NCBI RefSeq assembly: GCF_019649055.1
Contig: NW_026570458.1
Span: forward strand, 1 to 64,000
Direction: 5' to 3'
Origin: Paramacrobiotus metropolitanus
Lineage: Eukaryota; Tardigrada; Eutardigrada; Parachela; Macrobiotidae
DNA length: 64,000 nucleotides
Part shown: positions 36,932 through 48,611 of the stretch, one piece after another
Layout: each line of letters starts with the position of its first letter
Position numbering within the stretch: position 1 is the stretch's first letter
The notes under the pieces: generated by a model
Database searches by the model: none
The model's input: only the letters and a program-made list of their open reading frames with translations
Told to the model about the DNA's origin: nothing
Position numbers and translations under genes: made by a program

Positions 36932-37396
36932 GAATTTGAACGGCAGTTAACGGGTGTATCGGGAATTTTGTTCGCCTGATTTAACTATTTCTGTTTTCTT
37001 TATTTTTACTGGAGCGCTGTTGTACCGTAAGTTGAGGATTTGTTATAATTCCCTAAAACTCCATGGAATGAATTGTTTGTATGCTAGTTGTCATCTTCTT
37101 GACGATGGCGGTATGGAGAACTGTTTTAGGGGTTTATCTGTAGATGCGCCCAGGTGAGTTGTACTCAAGCCTACTTATGTCTTACCAATACCAACCTCAT
37201 TTCGTACAGTTAACTTGGAAGAAATTTGATCGTTTCTTGTCCATGTTTTATACGAGCCAAATTAGCGACGTCTAAACTCTGCTCTACACCATCCAAAAAA
37301 TCAATAAACATTTAACAGATACACCGGATCGCTGTTTTCTAGCTGAAACTGGAGCACTTAGGTGACTTAGGTCAATGCAGAAACTGAGAAACCGCC
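36932..37396. other. Intergenic stretch downstream of KH-2
   Basis: No exon or repeat that I can support precedes the SINE at 37397. Confidence 0.4.
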
Positions 37397-37573
37397 TGTG
37401 AGCGGAGAAGCGGCTCACGTACAGCGACAAAATCTTTCAAACGATTTCAACGTATTGCGCCGTGGTGCAGTGGTACTGCCTACGCGGATCTAACGACGTA
37501 GCCGGGGTTCGATTCCCCCATCGGCGCCTTTTTCAGCCGTTTCTCGGTTTCCCTCGGATTGCGCCCTGCTTAG
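37397..37573 (+). mobile_element. tRNA-like SINE, family 2, copy a
   Basis: Starts with the hairpin GTGAGC / GCTCAC, then a 45-bp spacer, then a tRNA-like unit at 37457-37528 with acceptor halves GCGCCG / CGGCGC, a D-arm hairpin GCAGTGGTACTGC and box B GGTTCGATTCC. A 45-bp tail ends in GCGCCCTGCTTAG. The flanks show an imperfect CGCCT duplication. It matches 51879-52055 along its whole length. The anticodon arm has a stem CTACG / CGTAG with a 12-base loop, so it is not a normal tRNA. Confidence 0.8.
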
Positions 37574-37708
37574 ACGCCTTTAATATCGATAGCGTTTAGT
37601 TAGAAAATCAATGTCTTGTCTGATAATTATTCTGCAAACAGTCATTTGATTCCAGTAAGAGTGCCGTGCAATAAGACCAGTGCTCTGCCTCTGACATGAC
37701 AAGACAAT

Positions 37709-38453
37709 TCAAGAAAACGATCCATTTAGACACGTTGTATGATGCAGCTCGTGGACGGGTGCCCAGACGGTGTACCAGTGGCCGTTACAGGTGGCGCGGT
37801 ATCTAGTTCCAGGCACGGCAGTTACCTGAAAAAGCAGCCTGTAATTCCAGTAGCGTTGCCAAACTAACCTCCGAATTTGCCATGTCGCAGTTTGACGTAG
37901 TTGACTGGGAACTTGAGATAGGTAGAACTTACCACGACACCCAGTTCGGCCGCAATGACCACGTTCCAGTGGTGGTCTTCGAAGATGCCCGCGATGATGT
38001 CGTGGACCATAGCGGCCATATCGGTGAAGTCGAAGCTGTGGGAGGCGCTAAAGTATTTAAAGGAGGAGCAGGAGAAGCCCACCGTCCAGTCGGTGTCGAT
38101 CAGCATCTCGCCGTCCATATCCGTCCAGTCTGTGTCAATGGTTGATGTCTCACGCTCGGGTTCCGATTGTGTCTCGCGCGCACTACCGGCATTTTCGTGG
38201 CGGCCGGTTGGAATGCTTTCTACAACGGCGAATGCTTTCAAAGCAACAAGCTGCACCAGCATGTGCACAGTAATTATGTTTGCTGGATGCCTGATTTTAT
38301 TTCCGCTTCGTTTTCGCGATGTACCAGGTCACTTCCCTTAAGTACACTATCGACATTTGCAGTATACAGTTCGAACGCGTCTCCATGATCCATCTGACCT
38401 GTTGTTCGTCTAAACGTCAACACGGCAACGAAAAGCACGACAGTAGCACGCAT
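37709..38453 (-). CDS. Small secreted protein, weak dynein-light-chain-like pattern
   Basis: Minus exons 38453-38399, 38234-37933 and 37825-37709 join in phases 1 and 0 at GT/AG sites and give 157 residues. The first exon encodes a signal peptide (RATVVLFVAVLTF). A Thr/Glu/Asp-rich stretch follows with a repeated IDTDWT motif. The C-terminal domain (MAAMVHDIIAGIFEDHHWNV, then TRYRATCNGHWYTVWAP) has a helix followed by beta strands around a His-His-Trp. This order recalls dynein light chains, but such proteins are cytosolic and the similarity is weak. It could equally be a lineage-specific secreted domain. The donor at 37932 (GTG|GTAAGT) was preferred over reading through to an early stop at 37864. 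Confidence 0.6.
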
Positions 38454-38466
38454 TATGGTTAACGGA

Positions 38467-39359
38467 CTACAAATAATAGCCCACAGGACTGCAGCATTTA
38501 GATGGTCGTTTCACTGCGTACAGAAAGTGGAAACATAACAACCAATTATCGGTGTTGTACAAGTGCAAAAGGTTCGTGTAGATCGGTTGTTGTAGAAGAG
38601 GCGTTACTTCGGCAATCCGGTTCTGGAGTCTTGCCAAGCGCTCTTCTGGTGTCTCGTTTCTCTTTGACGAGCTGCAGCAGAAAAACCGTATAAACCCGAA
38701 ACTTGGGACGCTTCCGGTTGCCGTGTCAACTACTTTCGATAACGCGATTTTTGTTGGTCGAAAACCAAGCGCCATATGTAACTGCAGTGCCACAAAGCTT
38801 CCTGCTGTAAAGAAGTTTATGTTGTAACCAATTAACGACCAGGCGACGTTCAGGATGATGTTTGTGGTTGGGGAACAAGGTATTGGTGTCCGTGGAATGA
38901 TAATGCAATCCTTCTGGTCCGTGCTGTAGAAGATATCCGGTTCTTCGTACCAACCTGTGTAGAGCTCCATTCCGCAGGATAACAATGAGGCACCCATGCT
39001 GATAAGGGCGGTTGTGATCCAAATTATGGCGCTGTGCTTCTTAGTTTGCTGGAACAGGCTGTCAAAACGCAGCCCTAAAGCGTCGGTCTTGATTAGCGCC
39101 CAGTAAATCAGTCCAAGATTGACAAATGCTGCAGGTCAACGGAGATTTTGTCAGTCAGCTTAATGAATTCCACCAAGTTTTTGCGTTCCAAGCTGGAGAG
39201 GACATCCATAGTGTTTGCGATTCCATAAGATAACAGAACTGGTAGAACGTACACCGGAACCATCATCCATGATGGATGTCTGTTAACGGGTGGCAAACCC
39301 GCGCTCATTAGCCAAAAAAAAACAGTTGCATACAGGTGATCGGAAGCAGTTTGATTCAA
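38467..39359 (-). pseudogene. Multi-pass membrane protein, frameshifted
   Basis: The minus frame from 39359 has hydrophobic segments (VPVYVLPVLLSYGIANTM) and reads LTDKISVDLQHLSI before a stop near 39108. A second frame overlaps at about 39118-39125 and continues NLGLIYWALIKTDALGLRF, IIWITTALISMGASLLSC and NIILNVAWSLIGYNINFF to a stop at 38467. The two parts look like one receptor- or transporter-like protein with a single frame change at about 39120. A very short intron is the alternative. The pattern of helices separated by short polar loops recalls gustatory-type receptors, but no diagnostic motif is seen. The N-terminus is not identified. Confidence 0.45.
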
Positions 39360-39583
39360 TCAAAATATCTTCAAAAATATCGAGCCGCTTAACGGCAATG
39401 ACTTACGCAAAAGTTATAGGCTATGGATATTTTGCCGCAAATACTGCGGCAAAATAGACACTTCGAAAATGGCATTCTATTAGTCTTAATGCTTTCAAAG
39501 CATCATGCTTTCAAATGAACGTTATGCGAAGCCAGCAAAGGTTGTAAAATTGTAATGTACTTAATTCATATTTTTAATGTACT

Positions 39584-39895
39584 ATGTACTGCAGATACTG
39601 CCTGTTACCTGTAAGATGGTACTGTTACCTCCTAAAGCCTGAATGTCAATACAGATTAACGCAGCCGAATATATATAGCCAATTTTCTTGTACAGTTCTG
39701 TGTGAAACTTGTTTATCTTTTCTCTATTTTACTATCATTATTTCTGTTTTTACTTCTGCTATATATATGCTCGATTTTGATTATTATTTTGATTGTTTGA
39801 TTGATACTTAAGTTAATCATACGGCACAACGCATATTGTGCCCCTGCCAGAAGAAATCTGGGGGAATAAAGTTGTCTTGTCTTGCCTTAATATTG
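39584..39895 (+). mobile_element. Possible LINE 3' end
   Basis: The segment ends in GAATAAAGTTGTCTTGTCTTG. A polyadenylation signal followed by short TTGTC repeats is a usual terminus of CR1/Jockey-type LINEs. The preceding 75-codon open frame is Cys/Tyr-rich and looks like untranslated sequence. No reverse transcriptase is seen upstream. Confidence 0.35.
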
Positions 39896-42839
39896 CAGTT
39901 GTGCTGTTTTATACAATACTGATCCGGGAACACTGCTTTGTGTCAAAGAAGTTACGTACATTCTTGAGCGTTAAACTACTGGATAAATACTGGCCGCACG
40001 CGGCAGATTAGTTTCAGCTGAAGTCGGCAATACTTAAAGCCTCTATCAAGGCGGCATCTGTTTCACTTCAACTTAACGTTTTACGGGGAAAGATAAGAAC
40101 CGATAAAACAGCACACGATGGACTTGCCGAGTGCCCGTCAAAGGAGCCGATACTTTACTGGCGCAGAAGTTGTGCTCAGATTGTATGCGCAACTTGAATA
40201 CTTGATGGCTGAATGCGAAGATAAGCGGCAACGCTTTTTACTGGTAGTCAGATTAACGCATTGGGCAACTACTAACTAGTAAATAATAAGTGATAATAAT
40301 TAATAAGTGACAATAAGTAAATAGCAAGTGATAATAAGTGATTGTTGCTTTAAAGTTTAAACCATTTGCCACTGTAAGTGATAGTGTTGCAAGTATGATT
40401 ACAGAATGGAAGTCAAATTTAAAAGCGTATTCGGGTTATCTGCCGCTGTTGGCTGGAAAACAAACTGGTCAGTCCCTCGTCCAGCGCCAGTGCGGAGTCG
40501 CGGAAACACGCGGAGCTTCCCCGTCGCATGTCGGCTCTGACCGAAGTTACCGCCAGCATCCCGGACCCATTCTGCACAAATTCAGTGTTATTTCGATCAG
40601 TGCGACAACGTCTGGATGCTCAAGATCTAGCTGAATAATCGAGCTAGCTGAATAATAACTGCAAAAAATGACAGATTGCACTTTTCGGAGGGAAACTCGT
40701 CTCTACATATGTTTGAGATAAAACTGAGACAGACATGACAGACTCAATAGTTTGTTTCATCTCAGCAAACCTAACTGAAAATAACCTATTTGTGTTGGTG
40801 AGAAGCGACTTGCTCTCTGTACCACTTCAGTCCACCTAGCATGAGGCTTTAGGTGTACCTTTTCCGAAAGTTCAAAAATTAACTTTGTTCAAAGTAAGAA
40901 TCCAACAACTGCGGCAGCCTACACTTAATAGCCGCTCTATATAATAAAGGCCATACCATTTGGTATGGTCTGCAGCAGACGACGCGGAAACACGAAAGAG
41001 AAGCCTTTACTCGGAACTCACTGATCGACACTTTTCAAACTAGTCGCCTTGGCGACAGTACCCGTCAGTGCATCAGTAAAATTGGTCGGCGCATTAAAGA
41101 GCAAACAAGAGAAGCGCGCGCTACCGAATTTTTGTGGCAAAGTGTAAGTGTGGAAATTCAGCATGGTAGCGCTGCTTCTGTTCTGGGAACAGTTGCTTGT
41201 TCTGGAGAGCTAGAAGAAATATTCTACTAGTCTAAATTGGTGTTTTAAGTTCATATGTAAATGGCGTTTAACTTGTACAATTTGGCAATAAAGTTAAAAC
41301 ATAAGGAATACATACGTACCTCAGTTCGCTGCAGTATCGCACCGGACTTGGAGATCGTTAATTTACTGTCTACAAACGTCTTCATGCCGAATCAACAGTT
41401 TACAAAGTGATTATACCGGAAACAGGCGATTATATTGTATACATAATACATGACGATTATATAATAGTTAGTTGACTTATACGTACAATTTATTGCCACT
41501 CTAATGTACGTACTAGTCAGTGGTCAGTGCGTCACGTAATTTCTTTCAAAACTAAACTGCTACGCTCAGCATTCAAGCGTCAATAGCATTAGAATGATGT
41601 ACCTGTGCCCCACAGGGAAACGGTGTAGAGAAACGCACCTATCAAATCCAGAAAACACTAGCTTCAGCCTTTTATCATCCGGGCAGGCCACAGAGTTCGC
41701 CAAGCAACCGTCAGGGCATTAGCGGGCAGCAATGCATTCCTCCGTCATACGTGGCGCGCTGAAAGTAAAAACAACGGAGGCCGTTCAAGCCCATGCCGGT
41801 TGGACGGAAAGGGAGATGATTCACCCCTATGGTGCGGGTGAATCAGAATCATGCCACGGCAGCGTCATCGCGCGACCATTGCGCTCTTGGTGCATGTGAC
41901 AGCATGACACAAATCCATGATCACACACTGAATTTCGGGGTTCCTGAATTTGGTGATGTTTAACAGACATTTAGTGCAGCATTCTTGTTCCCTAAACATT
42001 TCTTGCAAATCTTTGTTGGTAAAACGGTACTTGTACAGATTGGTTGGTTGATTGTAGCGGTATTTGAACAGATTGACGTCTTTCAGTCTGTTCGTTTTAT
42101 ATAAAACAGGTGAGAATCTCGAATGGTCAAGACCACTGGCGGCGAAGAACTGTCAGTAGAGAAATTCGATACAGTTACAGTTGTGTCAGTAGAGCTGGTG
42201 ACTGGTGTCAAATTGTCAGAGCGTTTTTCATGTCGCTGGTGCCGCTGCCTGTGAGGATTGGCCAAATGATTGCGATCATTTGGTTTCCGATCACAACGAT
42301 CCACTGGTTGGTGCGAAGAACCTGGTTAGGCACGCTGGGCACTGTTCTTGCCGATTGTTCCGCGTTGAATAACTTGTTGGGTGTTTGTAATTAACGTTTC
42401 TGTACCTGCTCGAAATCGGTGTTGACATATTGTGTGCTTCGTAGGGTACACGATTGGATTGGCCAGTGTGGCTCTAGGGAACTCGCAGTCGAGAAGGGAT
42501 CGAGGCAATTTTTGCGTCGTGTGGGACCTGCTGTTGGCTGTTCACGTGGGGTATCGCACGCTGCGCTAAGGCAGACATGAGGTAAGCCGGGCTCTTTTCT
42601 ACTCTTTCAGCCGGATGAACGCTTTCTTCAGTTGAAGGTCCAGTCACTGTCGTACTGGTTCTTCGTAATAATTACGAAGTACCAAGCTACCAGCATTATT
42701 ACTATTTATTAGCTCTACGCTGGTTCCAAGTGGCTTGTTGTTTTTAATGTGATCATGGACGATATTCTACATGTGTGGGATGTATAAAAGAGTATGAGTT
42801 AATTCTGAGATCTGTTGACTCCTTGTACTTTGCAGCAAT
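39896..42839. other. Non-coding stretch before the EVH1 gene
   Basis: A minus frame at about 40445-40625 (MLAVTSVRADMRRGSSACF, then ALALDEGLTSLF) has coding-like composition but no splice partners. Everything else is AT-rich without support. GATAATAAGTGATAA-type short repeats occur at 40275-40345. Confidence 0.4.
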
Positions 42840-45800
42840 ATGGAAAAGGTTTTGGCCACAACGCACGCGACGGTGATGGCGTACGATGATGCAGTGCGCC
42901 GCTGGCTGCCGGCGGGATCTGCATGCCCCAATGCCACCGCCAAAGTGCAGATATATCAGCACAAACTGAACTACACCTTCCGTCTCTTCGGTCGCCGTCT
43001 GTGGGACCACGCAGTACGCTACACTTCGCTGTTGATTGTGCAGATGTACCAGCGACCGTTGCGGTTGATTTGATGGAGAGCTGGTTGTCCCTTTGCAGGT
43101 GGTACTGCTTGACGACGACATGGGGGATAAATTGGAATACACACAGACCACTCCCACCTTCCACCAATGGCGCAGCTCGGCTAACCGGAATGCTCTCCAG
43201 TTCGCTAATAAAGACGACGCCGAGGCCTTCGCAAAGGCCATAACCCGGGCCGTTGAAATGCGCAAGGCCGCCAGCCAGAGTCGAGCGCAAAAATCCAGTC
43301 CCTATGGAAGCGAGGTCTCACCGATCCCCCAGGCCGCAGGCGGCTCTAAGCCACAGCCGGGCACGCTGAAGAACAAAGTGAGAAACGTTGCAGTTTGCGA
43401 AAGTTAATGCGGGGAACTTTCGGGTGCTTTCCACATAGCTGAAACGTTTTAACCCAGTTTTTGTGTTTTAACGTTTAACGTCTTCACTCCACAAGGAATC
43501 ACTCTTTATCGAGGCTTACAGGCAAACTCAAATTATTAGTGTCCTACAAAAACGTGAAATAATTGGCACTTATAGACTATAGTTAGGGACATGGTAGGTT
43601 CGGCACGAGTTCGCTATACGAAAAAACATATACGTCATATACAAGCAAAAAATCTGAAGTTACATCACAACTGCAGGTTTTGCTGGCCACGCCGTCTCCC
43701 TCCCCCGAGGCTGCACATCGACGCAGTCAGGCAGACACCATCTCGTCTGCTTCATCATCACCGCGCCTGGCAGCCACCGCGTCGACTCACGCGTCCCGAG
43801 CGACGGAGCACCAGTCATCCCGTCGTCGTTATTTGCTGGAATCTCTCTCGCTGTATTCGGCCACTCCCCGCTCCAGTAACCGCCAGCGCCGCGTCATTCC
43901 ATCACCGGCGGTTCCGTATTCCTCTTCCGAATCCGAGGATGACAAGGGCAGTGATTCGACTTCCTCTGCCGAGGATGGTGTGCCGATTCGTCCGGCTGGC
44001 TCCAAGATCAGAAAGCGAAGCGAGCGTTGTGCGGGAGTGCCGGTGGTGAAGAAAACCGTGAAGATGAAAAGGGGGTCGCGTGAGGTAACTTCATAAGCGC
44101 TAAAGCTAGCAAGAAAGATTGCTACTTTTACAGAATCTCAGCTCAATCCCTAGCAAGATTGAATGGCTATAGAATTCCGTGTGGTATCTTTCCACACCTC
44201 GGTAACGACGAATCTTGCCGGGTTTGTGGCGAAAACACTTTTCCCGATGAGATCGTACCGTTTGGTTTGTACGTGTAGGGTGTGGCACAGCGGTGGGAGC
44301 GCCGCTGGAAGCGCGATGGTAAAAAGCTGTTCCTTTGCCCTTACTGCGGGGCACAGGGCCAGTCGGAGCTGGGATGGACACGAGCGCAGTGGGTGGAGCA
44401 CGTTCTAGGCCCGAACACTTCCAAGGGAGCCTGCGCTGCGTGGCAGGCCGGAGTCGAGCGGGGAGTGTACCGGCGCGGTGCGCTGCCCCATGTAGGTCCC
44501 GTGTGGCGCAAGCTGTCGGGCGGTTACACCGGCCACGTGGTGGATTTGGGCGTCGACGCATGGACCGAGCGGGACGTGGAAAAGGGAGCGCGCCTGGATC
44601 CGTCGGGCTTGTCGCTGCCAGATGCGGGTAAGATAAAAAAGCGCATGCGATGTGTTATGTACTGCTGGCGAAGCGCTATGGAGTCTTATCATATCCACGC
44701 ATTTCCAGTTCCAAATCAGGCTCGGGTGAGTTATTAATCTGTTTTTGGGAAAGCAGTTAAGGAAACGACTGTGGACGTGGTACCACATTCGTGTTCGTGC
44801 ACGAAAACTTTAAATGTCGCGCACCCCTCTCACTTCTTTGCTTTTTTTGGGGCACTCTATAGCAAGCTGATTTGCATAAATAGGCGTAGAAACCGTTTGT
44901 GTGCGCAACTTCCGGTCGGGGAAAATGGATGAAAGAAAATTCCAAAACAGTTTAATTGCATTCCGGTGTATGCTGCCGTAATTGGGATTATGTTGTACGA
45001 GTTTACGGTGCGCATGTACGTGTTCCCTGTTGTATTAGCGATGACGTATGATGCGTGTTCTTATCGGTAGCCTCCGATCAGAAGCTGCGCTTCGTCGTCG
45101 GCCAGCATTCGGCAGTTACGGTGTGATTGAGTTAAAGTGAACATTATCAGATGGCGTTGGCTAAGCGCGCATCCTCCATCGACAGCGGAACAAACGCAAA
45201 CCCGGATGAAGGCTTTAATGCCGAAATCTAACACACACCGCGCCTTGTGCGCCAGCCAAAAACCAACTGGTCTCTGTAGGCAGCGCAGCTGCCTTACAGA
45301 GCCATCAAAACGCATGAAAATGCCCAGACAGGAAAAAACCCAAAACCAACCAATGAGAGAAGGGCTGAATAATAAGCCCGCCCTGACAACATCAAATAAG
45401 ATTAAAACGAGTAACATCATTGTGATCCTGTAGGTGTTGAGTTGTGAGTGACCTTCGTTTAGGGAAAGCAATAGTGTGTACCTAGGCGGAAGTTACTGTG
45501 TTGGTATTCCTGTTGTGTGGCAGTCTGTGTGGTTAGAGTGTGTTTGTGTCACCTGTTGTCTGCGGAAGAAGGCAACAGGAACAACAGCAATCTCCAGAGT
45601 TCCTTCTCTGCTGACTGCGGTCAGGTTGGTGTAGTACACGCGGTGCGTGTATTATGTCAATACTAAAAATCTCGTTAGCAATTTGATATCATGTACCGGG
45701 CCACTTTCTTTAAGTGTACTTCAGTCGTAGCCATTTCAAGCGCTCCTCGGCTAATACAATTAAATGTGTTTGCAGTGAACAGTAAGACCAGAGTTGAAGT

Positions 45801-47126
45801 ACCCTTGAACAGCGGTTTCTACGCCTTCATAAGCGCCGGCCCACCTGCCAATCATCACCCACTGCACGGCTTCTTCCAAAAGTACAGATATGGTGACATC
45901 TGTTTCCCGCTACGCGAGGCCGCCGACACGATGGTGGTGGTGGGCAATCGCGAGACGGTGTACGACTGTGTGAAGGAGCTGAAGCGGCTGGAGAAAGACT
46001 ACGTGAGTCGAGTGGCGTGTAAGGCCGTTGTTGTTCAGTGTCATCCACCGGTTCGTGATCATTGATTAATATATTATTTTATTGTTGCTGCAGTTAAAGG
46101 GCGCGTTAGTGGAGAATGAGAGCGGCACCGGCCAATCGCGCCACGACGGTTCAACGAGTGCACAGAAGGTGCAGGCGGCGCCGACGAAGAAGCAGGTCAT
46201 CCCGTCCCATAACCCGCCGGCGCGGGACCGGGTCGTGGTGGTCAAGCGCGCTGTGGCGTCCCGTCGAGACCCGTCACCACAGTTAGACCGGATGACGCTG
46301 GAGGGCAGCAGCAGAGGTTCGCCGGTCCGCGCAAGGGCCGCCATTTCCCAACCGGCATCGCAGTATTCCTATGCTGGCGTGAGCGGCGGCGCTGGTGCTG
46401 GTGGTAATGCAGCAGATGGTCCCGTGCAACAGGTTCGTGTTAACCGTCCACCGCAGTTAGCTCGTCCCATACCGTACTGGCCTTCGCCTAGCCCCCATCC
46501 AGTGTCTTTAAATACTCCAAAGTTCATTAAGCAAACCAGAGGCAAAACAATTCTTGCAGAGTGCCCTAACTTTCACATTGCAGAAACTCCGGCACGATGC
46601 GAGGACGAAGGTTTCGACGGCCGGCGCTGTGGATGGTCGATCGGAAACTGTAACAACGGCTCGCACATCAGAGTTTGCTACTCCCAATGCGCCGCCTCGT
46701 CTGGACAGTGGTCATCAGTCCACCGCGCAACCAACAGTTCTTCCTCTTTCTCAACAGTCCCGTTCGTCCGGCGCAGCACCTACTGTCCAGCAGCCATCGC
46801 CGACGCTGGCCGCACCCTCCCCGGCGGCGTATCTGGAGACCGGCCGATCGCTGCTGGAGGGGATGCTCAGTACCACAGTGCGCAGCGGCAGCCAAGTGCC
46901 TGCGGCCCTGACCCCGTCCTACTGGTTCCAGCAGGCTGGCATGATGTTCATGATGGCGGGTCTGGCCGGGATGGAACAGCCACCCCGTAGCGATGAGCCA
47001 GGACCCTCTGGACTTTCTCCGGCAACCGCCAGAGACGCGAGCCAACAGTCCTATCAGCCGCGTTTAAATTCACAAGGGAGTGGACCAAACGCTGGCGAGC
47101 CGTCGGCGAAAGATAAACGCCGGTAA
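42840..47126 (+). CDS. EVH1-CPYC-KH fusion protein
   Basis: Exons 42840-43013, 43099-43377, 43677-44084, 44279-44627, 45776-46002, 46094-46432 and 46584-47126 join at GT/AG sites with consistent phases (one phase-1 join at 44627/45776) and give about 772 residues. Residues 1-115 are an EVH1 domain of Ena/VASP type: ATVMAYDDAVRRWLPAG, then TPTFHQW. The aromatic triad Tyr15, Trp22 and Phe79, which in that family binds proline-rich FPPPP peptides, is complete. A Ser/Arg-rich linker follows. Residue 307 opens the CPYC module (CPYCGAQGQ...HVLG...CAAW). The KH-like domain is at 404-479 (YGDICFPLREA...ELKRLEKDY) and the family tail at 593-772. The joint between exons 3 and 4 is inferred from phase; otherwise exon 3 would end at TAA 44094-44096. 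Confidence 0.75.
45061..45420 (-). CDS. Hypothetical intronic ORF with signal-like start
   Basis: The ORF lies antisense inside the 1.1-kb intron of the EVH1-KH gene. It starts MMLLVLILFDVVRAGLLF, which would work as a signal peptide or membrane anchor. A second hydrophobic stretch (LIGWFWVFSCLGIF) and several cysteines follow. It is not recognised, no splice sites are needed, and it could be chance. Confidence 0.2.
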   Translation of the reverse strand: MMLLVLILFDVVRAGLLFSPSLIGWFWVFSCLGIFMRFDGSVRQLRCLQRPVGFWLAHKARCVLDFGIKAFIRVCVCSAVDGGCALSQRHLIMFTLTQSHRNCRMLADDEAQLLIGGYR

Positions 47127-48611
47127 CGGGTGTACTGGGATGCGTAATTTCGCATACTTTTTTGAGCACGACGGACTAGAAGGTTTGTGGATGCGAACGG
47201 GTAGATTAAGACTGTTTTTCCGATGAAGTCCTGTCTCGATTTTGTTTAACATGGAAATCATTTAGTTCTTTATGGTTCCTCAACTTCTCTTTAGTTAAGG
47301 TTTTTCATTGAGCAGACGCACCCTCGAGGCACTTTTAAGTTAGGCGATTTGGGATAGCTACCTTTACTTTCTTCTGTCTTGTTAATGATACCGGTACGTA
47401 AAGACGCTTTAGTTATAAATTCAGCCAAAGCACTAACTTTCAGGGCCCTTCTTGTAATCCGCTGCGTAGGCAACGTTTCCCTATGCTGTTTGATTTGGTT
47501 TCTCACAGAGTCGTAACTCTTTGTGTTGTGTACACATCGCGCTGAAGGTACTCGTTCTGATCGCTTTTCCTCTGCGCATTAAATCGAGAACCTTCGTGCC
47601 AAGATGGGACCCTCACCACACGTGACGGTGCTGTGTCAACAGCACCCAACCCTGCTGTAATCCCGTCCAAATCAGCGTGTCGTTCCCGTGTCGTTTGTTG
47701 TAAATAATACCACGGTGGTATACTACCTCTTCACAAGATACAAGATTTTACCGAATTTGGAGACGGAAATAGTGCCCTAGGAAGAATGACTAGATTTGTA
47801 CCCCTTCAACAACCGGCAAGCGTATACTTACCAGTTACCACTTCTCCGAATCACACGGCAAGAAGGACTAACGCAGCGTGTGTGCAGGAAACGTCCTGCG
47901 TTGGTCGGAAGCACGTCGAAGTGGTTGAAGTGATTTTGTTGCACGGAATCTTTTTCTTAACCTGCTGTCTCTTAGTGTAGCCCACTAAAAACACACTAAT
48001 TTTATTATTCAAATCTGAACCTGTTTATAGTGCGGTATGCTCGCTTATCAGACTCTTATACGGTATACTTCGTATTCATTTTCGAATTTTTGTCAGTGTT
48101 TCGACTGCATATACGTAATTAACGTAAAATCTGCCATGGTTCTTCTTGCAATCGCGACATTACGGGCTGTGTACAGTTATGCGCTCAATCTTAATACAGT
48201 ATTAAAATCTGCCAGGCAATGACTAGGGATGACGGTATCGTCGTGGATACGAGGAATCTTGTTGCCAGTTTGCTTCGACGTTTTTGACAATAGCGTATCT
48301 TAACGACATTTACCGTCTTTCAAACCTTCGTTGAACGGAATGCGTGGTATCACAATTTTCTTATCTGCAAACATAAAACACGATATCTTCGTGAACATCT
48401 ACGAGACCATTAAAATCCGTTTCTGATGTCTCTTATCTCGTGGAATTGTAGACACCTTTTGTTTCGAATAAGTTTTCATATCTCCGAGATTTCGAGTAGG
48501 AAGTGATGCTCGCATTAATAACTCGGCAAATTGCGATCAGTACTTTTTAGCGCAAGTGGATCATACTACGAGAATTTGCATAATAATTTCTGCCATCAAC
48601 CGCACAGTAAA
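47127..48611. other. Intergenic stretch
   Basis: Lies between the stop of the EVH1-KH gene and the start of Agenet/F-box gene 2. I see nothing that I can support beyond small unsplit open frames. Confidence 0.4.

Noticed and set aside
37457-37528. tRNA gene
   Set aside because: The anticodon loop would have 12 bases, and the flanks are shared with 51.9 kb; it is a SINE.
40338-40634. 98-codon plus-strand open frame
   Set aside because: The complementary frame looks more coding-like, and neither has splice sites or a domain.
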